A stretch of 64,000 nt of DNA from assembly GCA_963784885.1 (NCBI GenBank), contig CAWATA010000007.1:1-64000 (forward strand), in the 5' to 3' direction. The translations under genes were made by a program, and so were the position numbers. How positions within the stretch are numbered: the first letter of the stretch is position 1; the number at the start of each line of letters is the position of its first letter. The notes below the pieces were generated by a model. That model was not told the DNA's origin and searched no databases. It saw only the letters and a list, made by a program, of their open reading frames with translations. The DNA is from RHKX01 sp963784885 (GTDB lineage Bacteria; Actinomycetota; Thermoleophilia; Solirubrobacterales; 70-9). This document shows, piece after piece, positions 15,046 to 23,467 of the stretch.

Positions 15046-16745
15046 ATGAAATCACCGCCCAAGCCGTTTCGAGGCCAACAGTACTGCCCTGACGACATGC
15101 TGCCCTTCATCGAGACCGATGCCGGGAGAAGCCGGTCGAGCTTAAGGAGCTCGACATTCGTGTTGTGGTGACCGGCCTGCTGGCGGAAACCACTCAGACC
15201 CTCGTGCTGTACAACCCCAACCCACGGGACCTGGAGGGGCACGTCACGGTCCCGATGCCCGACGGGGCGGCGGTGTGCGGTTACGCGCTGGATGTGGACG
15301 GCGAGATGCGGGACGGGGTCGTGGTGCCGAAACGAGAGGCACGACGAATCCTCGAGGCCGAGGAACGCAAGGGCGCCGACCCCGGTCTGATGGAGCAGGT
15401 ACAGGGCAATCTCTACCGGACGCGCGTCTACCCGATCCCGGGCCGCGGCAGCCGAAGGCTGCGGGTCACCTATGTCAGCGACCTCACGGTGGACGGCCAC
15501 GACGCCGCGCACCACCTCCCGCTTCGCCACGCACAACACCTCGATCGAGTGACCCTACGGGTTGAGGTGGTGCAGGCCCCGGTGCAGCCGGAACTCTCAG
15601 GGGGCGTGGGCAATCTCACGCTCGAGCGCTGGGAGGACCGCCACGTGGCCGAGGCGACGTTGGCCGGGGCATGCCGGTGGACGACCTTCAGGTGCGCCTC
15701 CCGAATCTGCCCGATCAGTTCACGGCACTCTCGAGCGGACCCCCGACGGCGAGGTCTTTTTCTGCTGCAGCCATCGCCTGACCCCGGAAAGCGAAAAGTC
15801 GCCGTCGTGGACGCCGCGCCGCCTTGCCCTCGCCTGGGACGCCTCCGCGAGCAGGACCAACGTGCCCCGCGAACTGGAGATGCTGTCGAAGATCGTCTCC
15901 GGCTGGGCGGACGCCCCGGTGGACGTGGTGGTGTTCCGGGATCGGATCGATGACGAAGTGCGCTCGTTCGGGCCCGGTGAGCGAAACGAGCTCCTCACCT
16001 ACCTGTCAGGGCTTCCTGCCGACGGCGCCACCAATCTTGCCGCGCTGGATTTTTCCACAGCGCCACATCCCGATGTGGACGCGTGGCTGCTGTTTTCCGA
16101 CGGCATGGGAACCGTCGAACGGGGTCTGCCCGGGCTCGGTGAGCTACCGGTATTTCCCATCACCGCCCGGGCCGACTGTGACAGCCCACTGCTCGGCGAG
16201 ATCGCCGCGCAGACCGGCGGCGCGTACATCAATCTCTTTCGCGCGCCGCTGGAGCAGGCCTGGCTGAGGATGCAGGGCGCCCGCGACCGCGTTCGGGTAA
16301 TCGAGTCCGAGGGCTGCGGGGACCTTCGGCTCATGGTGGGCGGCGGCCGGCTTGCGATTCTGGGGCGGTTGACCGGCAACCACGGCAGCCTGACTCTGGC
16401 CGGGGCCGGCGCCCCGCGCCAGCCCGTCGCGTTGGCAGCCAAATCGGCCTCGGCCGGTCGCTCCATTGCACGGGCATGGGCAGGTCGGCAGGCCCAAGCT
16501 CTCGCGATTTGCGGCGGCGAGTTCTCCGACGAGGTGCTCGAGCTTGGTCGACGATACGGCCTGGTCACCCCGGGGAGCTCGCTTCTCGTTCTCGAGGACC
16601 TGGAACAGTACCTGGAGTACGACATCGAGCCGCCTGCCACCCAGCCGGATCTGCGGGATGCCTACCGTCAATTCAGAGAAACGGCGATTCAGGAAAAGGC
16701 TCGAGAACAGAAGAAGCAAATCGCCTCGGTGCTCAGACTCTGGGA
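15046..16745 (+). pseudogene. VIT and von Willebrand A domain protein, frame-broken and 3' truncated
   Basis: ATG at 15046 follows gcgaggag (6 nt). The N-terminal VIT domain (LDIRVVVTGLLAETTQTLVL, GAAVCGYALDVDGEM, LYRTRVYPIPGRGSRRLRVT) is followed by a vWA domain whose MIDAS motif DxSxS is visible in LALAWDASASR, with DAWLLFSDGMG and a C-terminal VTPGSSLLVLEDLEQYLEYD. Frame changes lie near 15122, 15680 and 15750. VIT/vWA proteins resemble inter-alpha-trypsin-inhibitor heavy chains; bacterial members are usually envelope-associated with unknown ligands. No signal peptide is evident. The C-terminal helix QEKAREQKKQIASVLRLWE is cut at about 16,745, where an antisense RecQ fragment begins. Confidence 0.7.
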
Positions 16746-16755
16746 AAATTCGGCC
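16735..16755. other. Sequence junction (probable chimeric join) between head-on truncated genes
   Basis: A plus-strand VIT/vWA gene loses its homology after RLWE and a minus-strand RecQ gene loses its homology after NQLDAAE, at the same point within about 10 bp. Frame-change density falls sharply to the right: I count two breaks in the following 47 kb against more than twenty in the preceding 16.7 kb. Confidence 0.75.
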
Positions 16756-17066
16756 GCGTCGAGCTGGTTGCGCATCAGCGCGATCAGCGGCGAGACGAGG
16801 ATCGTCGGGCCGGCGCCGCGCTCGCGCAGCATCGCGGTGGCGACGAAGTAGACGGCGCTCTTCCCCCACCCGGTCCGCTGCACGCAGAGGACGCGGCCGC
16901 GCTTCTCGACGAGCTGGTCGATCGCCTCGAGCTGGCCGTCGCGGAACTTGGCGCGGCGGTTCTTGGTCAGGCGGCGGAGGAAGTCGAGGGCGGGAGTCGG
17001 CTCGGTCGGAGCCTTCGCCTTTCGGGTCTTCGCGGAGGCTTTGCGGGCCGTGGTTGCAGAAGGCAT
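16745..17066 (-). CDS. recQ: RecQ-family ATP-dependent DNA helicase, N-terminal fragment
   Basis: About 107 N-terminal residues of a RecQ-type 3'-5' helicase. A Lys/Ala-rich lead precedes FRDGQLEAIDQLVEKRGRVL (Q motif region), then Walker A in RTGWGKSAVYFVATAMLRE and motif Ia in ILVSPLIALMRNQLDAAE. The remaining RecA core, RQC and HRDC parts are missing because the sequence becomes unrelated at about 16,745. The intact protein would be 500-700 residues and act in recombination and fork repair. ATG at 17066 starts the clean coding frame. Confidence 0.75.
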
Positions 17067-17138
17067 GAACCATTAACTGTAGGCGGGCGGCCTAAACGCG
17101 CTGAGCCCGCGACGACGAACTGCGCCCCCAAAGCACCC

Positions 17139-17645
17139 TCAGGGCGGCGGGAAGTTGCCGGGGCACTGGCCCCAGACGCCGCGATCGTGGCGGCGGGCCC
17201 GCTTCTGTTTCTTGCGGTAGCTCGTGACGCGGGCGAAGGGACGGTCGTAGACGAAGACCTCGGCCCAGCCGCGGCTGACCTGCCTGCGGCCGAGGTCCCT
17301 GCCGTTGAACTCGACGTAGCGGAGCAGACGATCGTAGATGTCCCGGTTGCCCTGGCTGCGGTCACGGACGAGCTTGACCTTGTCGCCCGTCTGCACCATC
17401 CGCTTCATCGACTTGCCGGCCGCGGCGCCGCCGCAGTCCTTGACCGGGTAGACCTCGGGCGTGTCGATGCCGATGAATCGGACCGGCTCCGATCTGCCGT
17501 GGATGTCGACGCGGATCGTGTCGCCGTCGGTCACCGACTCGACCTCGGCCCTGGTCACGAGCTTGGCGGCCGACGCCGGGCCGGCCGCCACCGAGAGCGA
17601 CACCATCAGTGCCGCCGCGATCGTTGAGGCTGCCGTCCCCCGCAC
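17139..17645 (-). CDS. Secreted thermonuclease (SNase/TNase-like)
   Basis: Exported nuclease of the staphylococcal nuclease family, which cleaves DNA and RNA with Ca2+. GTG at 17645 gives a good signal peptide (STIAAALMVSLSVAAGPASA) ending just before the nuclease domain; an ATG at 17723 is in frame but adds an Arg-rich segment and would overlap the divergent small ORF. Active-site residues are present: SVTDGDTIRVDIHG, RFIGIDTPEVYP (Arg and Asp-Thr-Pro-Glu) and YDRLLRYVEFNGRDL (second Arg). About 168 residues, normal for the family. The C-terminus is basic, with a conserved-looking GVWGQCPGNFPPP tail. Confidence 0.85.
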   Translation of the reverse strand: MRGTAASTIAAALMVSLSVAAGPASAAKLVTRAEVESVTDGDTIRVDIHGRSEPVRFIGIDTPEVYPVKDCGGAAAGKSMKRMVQTGDKVKLVRDRSQGNRDIYDRLLRYVEFNGRDLGRRQVSRGWAEVFVYDRPFARVTSYRKKQKRARRHDRGVWGQCPGNFPPP

Positions 17646-17721
17646 CAGGCGCCCAGCGTAACCGAGGCCGGAGAGAGATCGGCGCGGACGGACCGCTCCC
17701 CGCGGTAGTAGTTTTCCGCCC

Positions 17722-17895
17722 ATGGATCAGATCTTCTGGATTCCGATCGGCGCGATCGTCGTCGGCTGTCTGCTCGGCATGATCGTCGGCGCGAAGTCGC
17801 GGTCGAGCAGCGCCCGCTCCGGCCTGCTGGTCGGCCTCTACCTGTCGGTGATGGCGACGTTCCCGCTGCTCGCCATCGGCCTCGCAAACACCTAG
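17722..17895 (+). CDS. Small membrane protein, two predicted TM segments
   Basis: 57-residue ORF from an ATG that is divergent from the thermonuclease gene. The two hydrophobic segments, FWIPIGAIVVGCLLGMIVGA and GLLVGLYLSVMATFPLLAIG, are joined by a basic hinge KSRSSSARS, so a two-helix membrane protein with a cytoplasmic loop is likely. The second codon positions and GC-rich third positions match real genes of this region. No recognised family; no clear ribosome-binding site, so leaderless translation is possible. Confidence 0.55.
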   Translation: MDQIFWIPIGAIVVGCLLGMIVGAKSRSSSARSGLLVGLYLSVMATFPLLAIGLANT

Positions 17896-17958
17896 GCGCG
17901 GCCCGGGAGCCCGCCGCCGGGGCGGGGCACCGACGCGACGGCCGGGCTTGACCCGGAC

Positions 17959-18300
17959 ATGGCGATCGTCGTCGAACCGCTGGAGGGCGCCGAGCTCGAT
18001 CGGCTGATCACGGCCCTGCTGAACGCGACCGGGGCGGTCCACCAGGTGATCGAGGCGGAGCTGGCGGACCCGACGCTCGACGGCCTCGAGGTGATCGGCC
18101 GCAGCGCCGAGCGCCTGCGCGCGATCCTCGCGGTCATCGCCGAGCATCACGGCGACGACGAGCTGGCCGTGATCACCGAGTTCCTCGCGATCGCGACGAT
18201 GCTGATCGCCGAGGAGGAGGGATTCGCCGACGCGTTCCTGCCCGCAGACGACGAGCTCCCCGACGACCTCCAGCCTCGGGATGACGTCGGTTGCGATTGA
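17959..18300 (+). CDS. Hypothetical acidic helical protein
   Basis: 113 residues, strongly acidic, nearly all alpha-helical by composition: LDRLITALLNATGAVHQVIE, LRAILAVIAEHHGDDELAVI and an Asp/Glu-rich C-terminus (ADDELPDDLQPRDD). No signal peptide, membrane segment or recognised motif. ATG at 17959, 63 bp after the small membrane protein, so the two could be co-transcribed. Cytosolic protein of unknown function. Confidence 0.55.
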   Translation: MAIVVEPLEGAELDRLITALLNATGAVHQVIEAELADPTLDGLEVIGRSAERLRAILAVIAEHHGDDELAVITEFLAIATMLIAEEEGFADAFLPADDELPDDLQPRDDVGCD

Positions 18301-18356
18301 GGCGTTTGCACGGCGGGGCGGACGGGGTTGATCAGCGGGTCGAGGTTCTCCGCCTG

Positions 18357-18376
18357 CCCCGCCGGCGCCGGCGGGG
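18357..18376. repeat. Perfect 20-bp GC palindrome
   Basis: ccccgccggcgccggcgggg is fully self-complementary. It lies between the acidic hypothetical gene and a larger hairpin, in a 440-bp region with no large gene. It may form part of a terminator for the plus-strand gene ending at 18300, but there is no T-run. Confidence 0.5.
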
Positions 18377-18395
18377 AGGTAGCCGCCGTGGAACG

Positions 18396-18433
18396 ACACG
18401 GGACCGGGATCTCGATCGATCCCGGTCCCGTGT
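18396..18433 (-). terminator. 16-bp perfect inverted repeat, likely terminator
   Basis: Arms acacgggaccgggatc (18396-18411) and gatcccggtcccgtgt (18418-18433) pair perfectly around a 6-nt loop. It sits 54 bp downstream of the stop of the 28-codon minus-strand ORF. There is no T-tract, as is common for actinobacterial terminators. It could also end transcripts arriving from the plus strand. Confidence 0.6.
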
Positions 18434-18487
18434 GGCTCGAGGGGAGAGCTGGGTTGTTCCGGCCGCCGGCGATGCCGGAGGCGGGGC

Positions 18488-18574
18488 CTAGAGCCGGTCG
18501 CGGTTCGGGCGGTTGACCCGGTGATGCTGTGGCGTCGGGGCCTGGCGGTTCATCATCTGGACGAGGAATCTCAT
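18488..18574 (-). CDS. 28-residue basic peptide with strong ribosome-binding site
   Basis: ATG at 18574 is preceded at 10 nt by aaggag (18585-18590). The product begins MRFLVQMMNRQAPTPQHHR and ends RPNRDRL, a basic Pro/Arg/Gln-rich peptide with a short hydrophobic start. The ORF is followed by a perfect 16-bp hairpin, consistent with a dedicated small transcript. I recognise no family; it could be a small protein, a leader peptide or the coding part of a small RNA. It lies between the RidA gene (upstream on the same strand, 167 bp away) and the hairpin. Confidence 0.4.
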   Translation of the reverse strand: MRFLVQMMNRQAPTPQHHRVNRPNRDRL

Positions 18575-18741
18575 CTGGTTCACGCTCCTTCTGCGGTGAT
18601 CGGGTTGGCGGTGAGCTGCATTGCGTGCAGTCTCGGCCCGCGGGGGCGTGTCGGCCATCCCCCCGAGGTGTGGAGTCGGCAACACCTCAGCCGACCACCG
18701 CCGGCTCGGGCTCCGGATCGGTCGGTGCCGGCCTGCGGCGG

Positions 18742-19128
18742 CTAACCGGCCGCGACGATGGCGGCGATCTCGACGCTCGCGCCGAGCGGCAGCCCGGCGA
18801 CCTCGACCATCGCCCGGGCGGGCGGGTCGGCGTCGAAGGCCTCGCCGTAGGCCTCGTTGATCTCCGTTGCGGCGCCGAGGTCGGTGACGAAGACGCTGAC
18901 CATCAGCGCCCGGTCGAGGCTGGTGCCGGCCGCCGCGCAGACGACCTTCAGGTTCTCGAGGCAGCGCCGGGTCTGATCGCCCGGCCCGGACTCGACGAGC
19001 TTGCCGGTCCCGGGGTCGATCGGCACCTGCCCGGAGCAGTAGAGGACGTCGCCGTGGGCGACCGCGTGGGAATAGGGGCCGACGGCCGCGGGGGCACCCT
19101 CGGCGGTGACGGTGATGCGCTCGGCCAT
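18742..19128 (-). CDS. RidA family (YjgF/YER057c/UK114) protein
   Basis: 128 residues, the normal length for RidA. These trimeric enzymes deaminate reactive enamines and imines released by PLP enzymes such as threonine dehydratase. Family features are visible: GPYSHAVAHGDVLYCSGQVP, LENLKVVCAAAGTSLDRALM, and the C-terminal PPARAMVEVAGLPLGASVEI with the conserved carboxylate-binding Arg and the late Glu. It lies 19 bp after the NTF2-like gene on the same strand, so the two are probably co-transcribed. Close paralogues with other substrates exist, so the exact imine is unknown. Confidence 0.88.
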   Translation of the reverse strand: MAERITVTAEGAPAAVGPYSHAVAHGDVLYCSGQVPIDPGTGKLVESGPGDQTRRCLENLKVVCAAAGTSLDRALMVSVFVTDLGAATEINEAYGEAFDADPPARAMVEVAGLPLGASVEIAAIVAAG

Positions 19129-19147
19129 CTCGTCAGCCTCCCGGCGG

Positions 19148-19678
19148 TCAGCGGCCGGTGACCTGGCGGACGACCGCGCGGCCGACCGTCAGCGGGTGGT
19201 TGAGGACGGTCGCGACGCGGCCGCTCAGCTTCAGCGGGTCGTGGGCGATGCCGAGCTGGCGGAGGATCGTCGCGCTGTCGAAGTAGACGCGCTCGCAGAC
19301 GATCCGGTCGGTGCCGGGCTCGAAGACGAAGATCGACAGCGTCCGGCACTTGAACGGGCGACCGGTCGGCGGCAGGCCGCGGAAGTTGCCGCGGTGGGTT
19401 CCCTCGAGGTCGAACTCGACGATGATCGAGTCGTCGGCGTGGTGGAGCTCGATCAGGGTGTTGCGCTGGTCGGGGAACGCGGCCCGCGACTCCTCGAAGT
19501 AGCGCATGACCTCCTCGGTTCCGTCGTAGACGTCGCCGGTCGGGACGATCTCGTAGCGGGGGTGGCCGAAGGTGTCGAGGGTGGCGACGAACTCGTGCCG
19601 GTTCTCGGAGTCCATGTGCTCGGCGACGACCGCCTCGCGGCGGGCGCGGAGGTCGGCGTCGTCTGCGGGCGCGGACAT
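19148..19678 (-). CDS. NTF2-like (SnoaL/ester cyclase type) protein
   Basis: 176 residues with the cone-shaped NTF2-like fold inferred from ARREAVVAEHMDSENRHEFV, PTGDVYDGTEEVMRYFEESR, IIVEFDLEGTHRGNFRGLPP and GRPFKCRTLSIFVFEPG. This arrangement is typical of SnoaL-like polyketide cyclases and related ester cyclases, but most members have no assigned substrate. No signal peptide. It is 33 bp downstream of the secreted protein and 19 bp upstream of RidA, all on the minus strand. Confidence 0.75.
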   Translation of the reverse strand: MSAPADDADLRARREAVVAEHMDSENRHEFVATLDTFGHPRYEIVPTGDVYDGTEEVMRYFEESRAAFPDQRNTLIELHHADDSIIVEFDLEGTHRGNFRGLPPTGRPFKCRTLSIFVFEPGTDRIVCERVYFDSATILRQLGIAHDPLKLSGRVATVLNHPLTVGRAVVRQVTGR

Positions 19679-19711
19679 GGCGTCGAGCCTAGCCCCCGCG
19701 AACCGGGCGCG

Positions 19712-20095
19712 CTATTTGCGCTTCCGCTTGACGACGCGGATCCGGTCGCGGGCCCGGGTCGTCTCGGGGCTGGCCTTGAGGTTGAACGCGTAGACGGTGA
19801 ACGTGTAGCGGCCGCGGCCGAGCCCGCTGAAGGTCTTCGGCGAGCGGCAGGGCCGGTGGGTTTCGCCCTTGAACTTGCAGGTGAACTTCGCGCCGGGACG
19901 GTCGGCGCCGAACTCCCAGGTCGCGGTCGCGGTCCCGTGCCTCTTGATGGAGATCTTCGCCGGCGGCGAGCTCGTGATCACCGCCTGCGGCGGCTCGAGG
20001 CGCGGTGCGGCGATCGCGGATCCGGCGGCGAACAGCGCGAGAATCGTCGTCGCGCGGGCGATCAGCCCGAGGTGCGAATTCCGGACGAAGACCAT
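19712..20095 (-). CDS. Small secreted protein with a beta-sandwich-like domain
   Basis: 127 residues. The N-terminus is a signal peptide (LIARATTILALFAAGSAIA) with a likely cleavage site near residue 29. The mature part contains a pair of Cys in FTCKFKGETHRPCRSPKTF followed by GLGRGRYTFTVYAFN, the pattern of small Ig- or fibronectin-like repeats often repeated in large secreted proteins of Solirubrobacterales. The C-terminus is very basic (VVKRKRK). Function unknown. Confidence 0.65.
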   Translation of the reverse strand: MVFVRNSHLGLIARATTILALFAAGSAIAAPRLEPPQAVITSSPPAKISIKRHGTATATWEFGADRPGAKFTCKFKGETHRPCRSPKTFSGLGRGRYTFTVYAFNLKASPETTRARDRIRVVKRKRK

Positions 20096-20158
20096 GGCTC
20101 GACCCTAAGGGATCGCGCCGACCGCGGTGTCAATTGGCACGGTTTCGTTCCACTATTG

Positions 20159-20186
20159 TTACATCGCCATGTTGGAGGTGATGTAA
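20159..20186 (+). promoter_or_regulatory. Inverted repeat overlapping the ribosome-binding site of the VapB-type gene
   Basis: The half-sites ttacatc (20159-20165) and gatgtaa (20180-20186) form a perfect dyad that brackets the Shine-Dalgarno sequence ggaggtg, directly before the ATG at 20188. Ribbon-helix-helix antitoxins normally bind such dyads to repress their own operon, so this is a candidate autoregulatory operator. Confidence 0.5.
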
Positions 20187-20187
20187 A

Positions 20188-20430
20188 ATGGCCAGGATGA
20201 AGCGCTTGCAGATCTCGCTCGAGCATGAGCTCGATGAGCAACTCGGTCGAGCTGCTGTAGCTGCAGGGGTATCGAAAGCCGAGATCGTCCGCCGTTCGCT
20301 GCGGGAGGAGTTGTCTACTTCGCCGGCGATCGAGCTGCCGGTGAGCAGCGGGGATGGCGGCCTGATGCCAGGAGTCGACCTCGCCGACGCACGCTCGCTC
20401 CGAGAGATCATGGACGGCGTCGGCGAATGA
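20188..20430 (+). CDS. vapB: VapB-type ribbon-helix-helix antitoxin
   Basis: 80 residues. The N-terminal 45 residues form a CopG/Arc-like ribbon-helix-helix: KRLQISLEHELDEQLGRAAV (beta strand and helix A), then AGVSKAEIVRRSLREEL (helix B). The C-terminal tail GLMPGVDLADARSLREIMDG is the likely toxin-binding arm. It overlaps the PIN toxin start by 4 bp (ATGA), which indicates translational coupling. Expected role: neutralises the toxin and represses the operon with it. Confidence 0.85.
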   Translation: MARMKRLQISLEHELDEQLGRAAVAAGVSKAEIVRRSLREELSTSPAIELPVSSGDGGLMPGVDLADARSLREIMDGVGE

Positions 20431-20876
20431 GGCGCTCACGTGGGAGCGGCCTCCTCATCGACACGAACCTGCTCCTCTACGCCTTTCGGCCCGAGAGCCC
20501 CGAGCATCCGCTGGTTCGCGAATGGTTGACCGGGTTCTTGATCCGTGGCGAGCGGTTGCTGCTGACGAGCGCATCCCTGGTTTCCTTCGCACGGCTCGCA
20601 ACCAGTCCGCGGATCGTGCGCAGACCAGTCGGCATCGACCAGGTCCTCGCGTTCATCGACTCCCTGCGATCCGTGCCGGGCACCCGAGAGGCCGAACCAG
20701 GGTCCGGATACGCACAGATCTTCGCCAGGATCTGCAGCGAGGGAAGGCTGCGGGGAAACGACATCCCCGACGCTCATCTGGCGGCCGTCGCGATCGAACA
20801 GGGCGCCGGCCTCGCGACGCACGATCGGGGTTTCGATCGCTTCCCGGGACTTCGGACCTTCGACCCGCTGGGCTGA
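20427..20876 (+). CDS. vapC: VapC-type PIN-domain toxin
   Basis: 149 residues. PIN-domain ribonuclease expected to cut tRNA or rRNA when free of antitoxin. Active-site regions: LLIDTNLLLYAF (first Asp), IPDAHLAAVAIEQ and LATHDRGFDRFPGL (last Asp residues). The segment LLTSASLVSFARLATSPRI matches the second motif, but Ser stands where most members have Glu. RPESPEHPLVREWL is typical of the mycobacterial VapC group. Start ATG overlaps the antitoxin stop. Confidence 0.85.
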   Translation: MRRSRGSGLLIDTNLLLYAFRPESPEHPLVREWLTGFLIRGERLLLTSASLVSFARLATSPRIVRRPVGIDQVLAFIDSLRSVPGTREAEPGSGYAQIFARICSEGRLRGNDIPDAHLAAVAIEQGAGLATHDRGFDRFPGLRTFDPLG

Positions 20877-20892
20877 GCGCTTCACTGTCGGG

Positions 20893-23071
20893 GTGAGCCG
20901 AACCGGGCAGACCGAACAGGAAGCGCTGATCGACGCCGGCCCGGCGGGCGGCGATCCGTTCGAGGGCGAGGTGACGATCGAGTTCTTCCGGTTCGTCTCC
21001 GAGGACGGGACGTTCGCGGTCGCCGAGGCGTCGCTCGAGGACGGGACGGCGATGCCGCTGGTCGGCGCGCTCGGGCACCTCGCCGAGGACGAGCGGGCGC
21101 TGGTCCGCGGGACCGTCGAGCACCACAGCCGCCACGGCCTGCAGATCACCGTCGCCGAGGCGCAGCCGCTCGATCCGACCGGAGCCGAGGGCGCGCGGCG
21201 CTACCTGCGCTCGCTGCCGGGGATCGGCAGAAAGCGCGCCGAGGAGCTCGTCGCCGAGCACGGCGAGGACGTCTTCGACGTGATCGACGGCGACCCCTAC
21301 GCGGTCTTCAACGCGGTCAAGGGCGTCGGCCCCGAGACCGCCGAGCGGGCGGCGGACGAGTGGACCGAGCGGCGGATGGAGCGGCGCCTCTACACGCTGC
21401 TCGCCCCCTACGGCCTGGCCCGCTACGTCGGCGAGGTCGTCGCCCTGCACGGATCCGCCGCCGCCGATCTGGTGCTCGAGGATCCCTACTCGCTGACCCG
21501 GATCAGCGGCATCGGCTTTCACAGCGCCGACCGGCTCGCGGTCGACCACGGGGTCGAGCCGGGGTCGCGCTCGCGGACCCGGGCGGCCGCGGTGCACGCG
21601 CTGCGCGAGGCCGAGAACCGCGGCCACACCCACCTGCCGAAGGCCGAGCTGGTCGCGGTGATGCGCGAGCTGCTCGGAACCGAGCCGTCGCTGGCCCACC
21701 TCGACGGGGACGAGATGCTGCGTCGTCGAGGACGGCCGCGTCTACCGCGAGTGGACGTGGCGCGCCGAGCGCTGGCTCGCGGCGACGCTCGCGGGCATGG
21801 CGCGCTCGGAGCCGGCCTGGAGCAAGCCGCCGCTCGAGGGCGAGACCGAGGGGCTGACCGACCAGCAGGCCGACGCGGTCACCAACGCCCTGACCCGGCG
21901 GCTGTCGGTGATCACCGGCGGCCCCGGCACCGGCAAGACCCACCTGACCCACGCGCTGGTCCTGATGGCGGCGACCCGCAACCTGAAGATCCGGCTGCTC
22001 GCGCCGACGGGGCGGGCGGCGCGGCGGCTGCGCGAGGCGACCGAGGGCGCGCCGGCCTCGACGATCCACAAGGCGCTCGAGTGGATCCCGGGCGAGATCC
22101 CCGGCCGCGACGAGGACTCGCCGATCGAGGCCGACCTGGTGATCGTCGACGAGGCGTCGATGCTCTCGCTCGAGATCTGCCGCCACCTGGTCGCTGCGAT
22201 CGCGCCCACGACTCATCTCGTGCTGATCGGCGACGTCGACCAGCTCCCGCCGGTCGGTCCCGGCAAGCCGTTCTGCGAGGTGATCGAGTCGGGCCTGGTC
22301 CCGACCGTCCGGCTCGAGCACGTCTTCCGCCAGGCCCGGCGGTCGATGATCGTCGGCGCCGCCCACTCGATCCGGGCCGGGGAGCCGCCGCGCCGTGAGC
22401 CGCTCAGCGGCGAGGGCGAGAACGAGGTCGCCGAGATCCACGACTTCTTCCGCCACAGCCGCTCGACCGCGGCCGCCCTCGCCGACGACGTGATCACGAT
22501 CGCGACCGAGCGGATCCCCGCCGAGTTCGGGTTCGACCCCGCCCGGCAGGTGCAGATCCTCTCGCCGATGTACCGGGGGGCACTCGGGATCGACGAGCTC
22601 CACCGGCGGATGCGCGACGTGATCTGCGGCGGCTCCGCCGAGAGCGTGCTCGAGGGGAGGTTCCGGGTCGGCGAGAAGGTGATCACCACCCGCGGGATCC
22701 CCGAGCTCGAGATCGCCAACGGGACGATCTTCGTCGTCGAATCCGCCGACGACGTCCGCTCCGAGCTCCGGCTCGAGACCGACATCGGGGAGTTCGTGAA
22801 CCTCCCCTACCAGCAGGCGCGCGCCCTCCGCGGCGCGTTCTGCACCTCCGTCCACAAGGCGCAGGGGATCGAGGTGCCGGCGGTGATCGTCTGCCTGCAT
22901 TCGAGCCACGCGCCGCAGCTGCTCTCCCGCAACCTCCTCTACACGGCCGTCACCCGGGCCCAGAAGCTCTGCATCCTCGCCGGCGACGACCGGGCGATCG
23001 CGAGGGCGCTCCGCAACACCGACGCGACCGACCGCCACTCGCTGCTGCGGGAGCGGATGCTGGCGGGCTGA
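20893..23071 (+). CDS. recD2: RecD2-type ATP-dependent 5'-3' DNA helicase, one frameshift
   Basis: About 725 residues when two frames are joined. N-terminal OB-like and helix-hairpin-helix region (RYLRSLPGIGRKRAEELVAE, KGVGPETAERAADEW, RISGIGFHSADRLAVDHG), as in RecBC-independent RecD2. After a break near 21,721 come the helicase motifs: Walker A TGGPGTGKTHLTHALV, Ia LLAPTGRAARRLREAT, Walker B VIVDEASMLSLE, III LIGDVDQLPPVGPG, and late motifs SVHKAQGIEVPAVIV and LLYTAVTRAQKLCILAG. A GTG start at 20893 lies 16 bp after the PIN toxin. The downstream frame is intact to the stop, and the expected bridge VVEDGRVYREWTW is present one base out of frame, so a single indel explains the break. Confidence 0.85.
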
Positions 23072-23077
23072 GCGCGG

Positions 23078-23467
23078 CTACCAGCGGGTCGCGCGCGGGT
23101 CGAAGCCGAGCAGCCGGCGGTCGCGCGTGATCAGCTCGGCGCCCTCCGCCCGAGCGGTCGCGTAGATCAGCCGGTCGGCCGGATCGCCGGGGAAGGACGC
23201 GGGCAGCAGGCCGGCCGCCGTCGCGACCTGCGGCGTCAGGGACACCGAGCTCAATCCGGGACGGGCGAGGGCCTGCCGGACCCAGCGCTCGACCGGACGA
23301 TCGAGGCGGATGCGGTCCTTCGCGGCGAGCATGGCGACCTCCCAGCAGGAGATCGATGCGAGCAGGACGGTGCCGGCCTCGGCGATCGCCGAGGCCGCTC
23401 GCTCGCTCAGGCGATCGGGATCGGCGGCCCACCAGATCCAGGCGTGGGTGTCGAGGAGGACCGTCAA
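23078..23467 (-). CDS. PIN-domain toxin (VapC-like)
   Basis: 129 residues from a TTG at 23467 that overlaps the antitoxin stop (TTGA). All PIN acidic residues are present: VLLDTHAWIWWAAD, SISCWEVAML, FPGDPADRLIYATA and LITRDRRLLGF. The signature DTHAWIWW places it in the VapC group usually paired with Phd/YefM-type antitoxins, as here. Expected to be an RNA endonuclease. It converges on RecD2 with a 6-bp gap. Confidence 0.85.
   Translation of the reverse strand: MTVLLDTHAWIWWAADPDRLSERAASAIAEAGTVLLASISCWEVAMLAAKDRIRLDRPVERWVRQALARPGLSSVSLTPQVATAAGLLPASFPGDPADRLIYATARAEGAELITRDRRLLGFDPRATRW

Noticed and set aside
17139..17723. Thermonuclease start at ATG 17723
   Set aside because: Adds 26 Arg-rich residues before the signal peptide and overlaps the divergent small ORF; GTG 17645 gives a better export signal.
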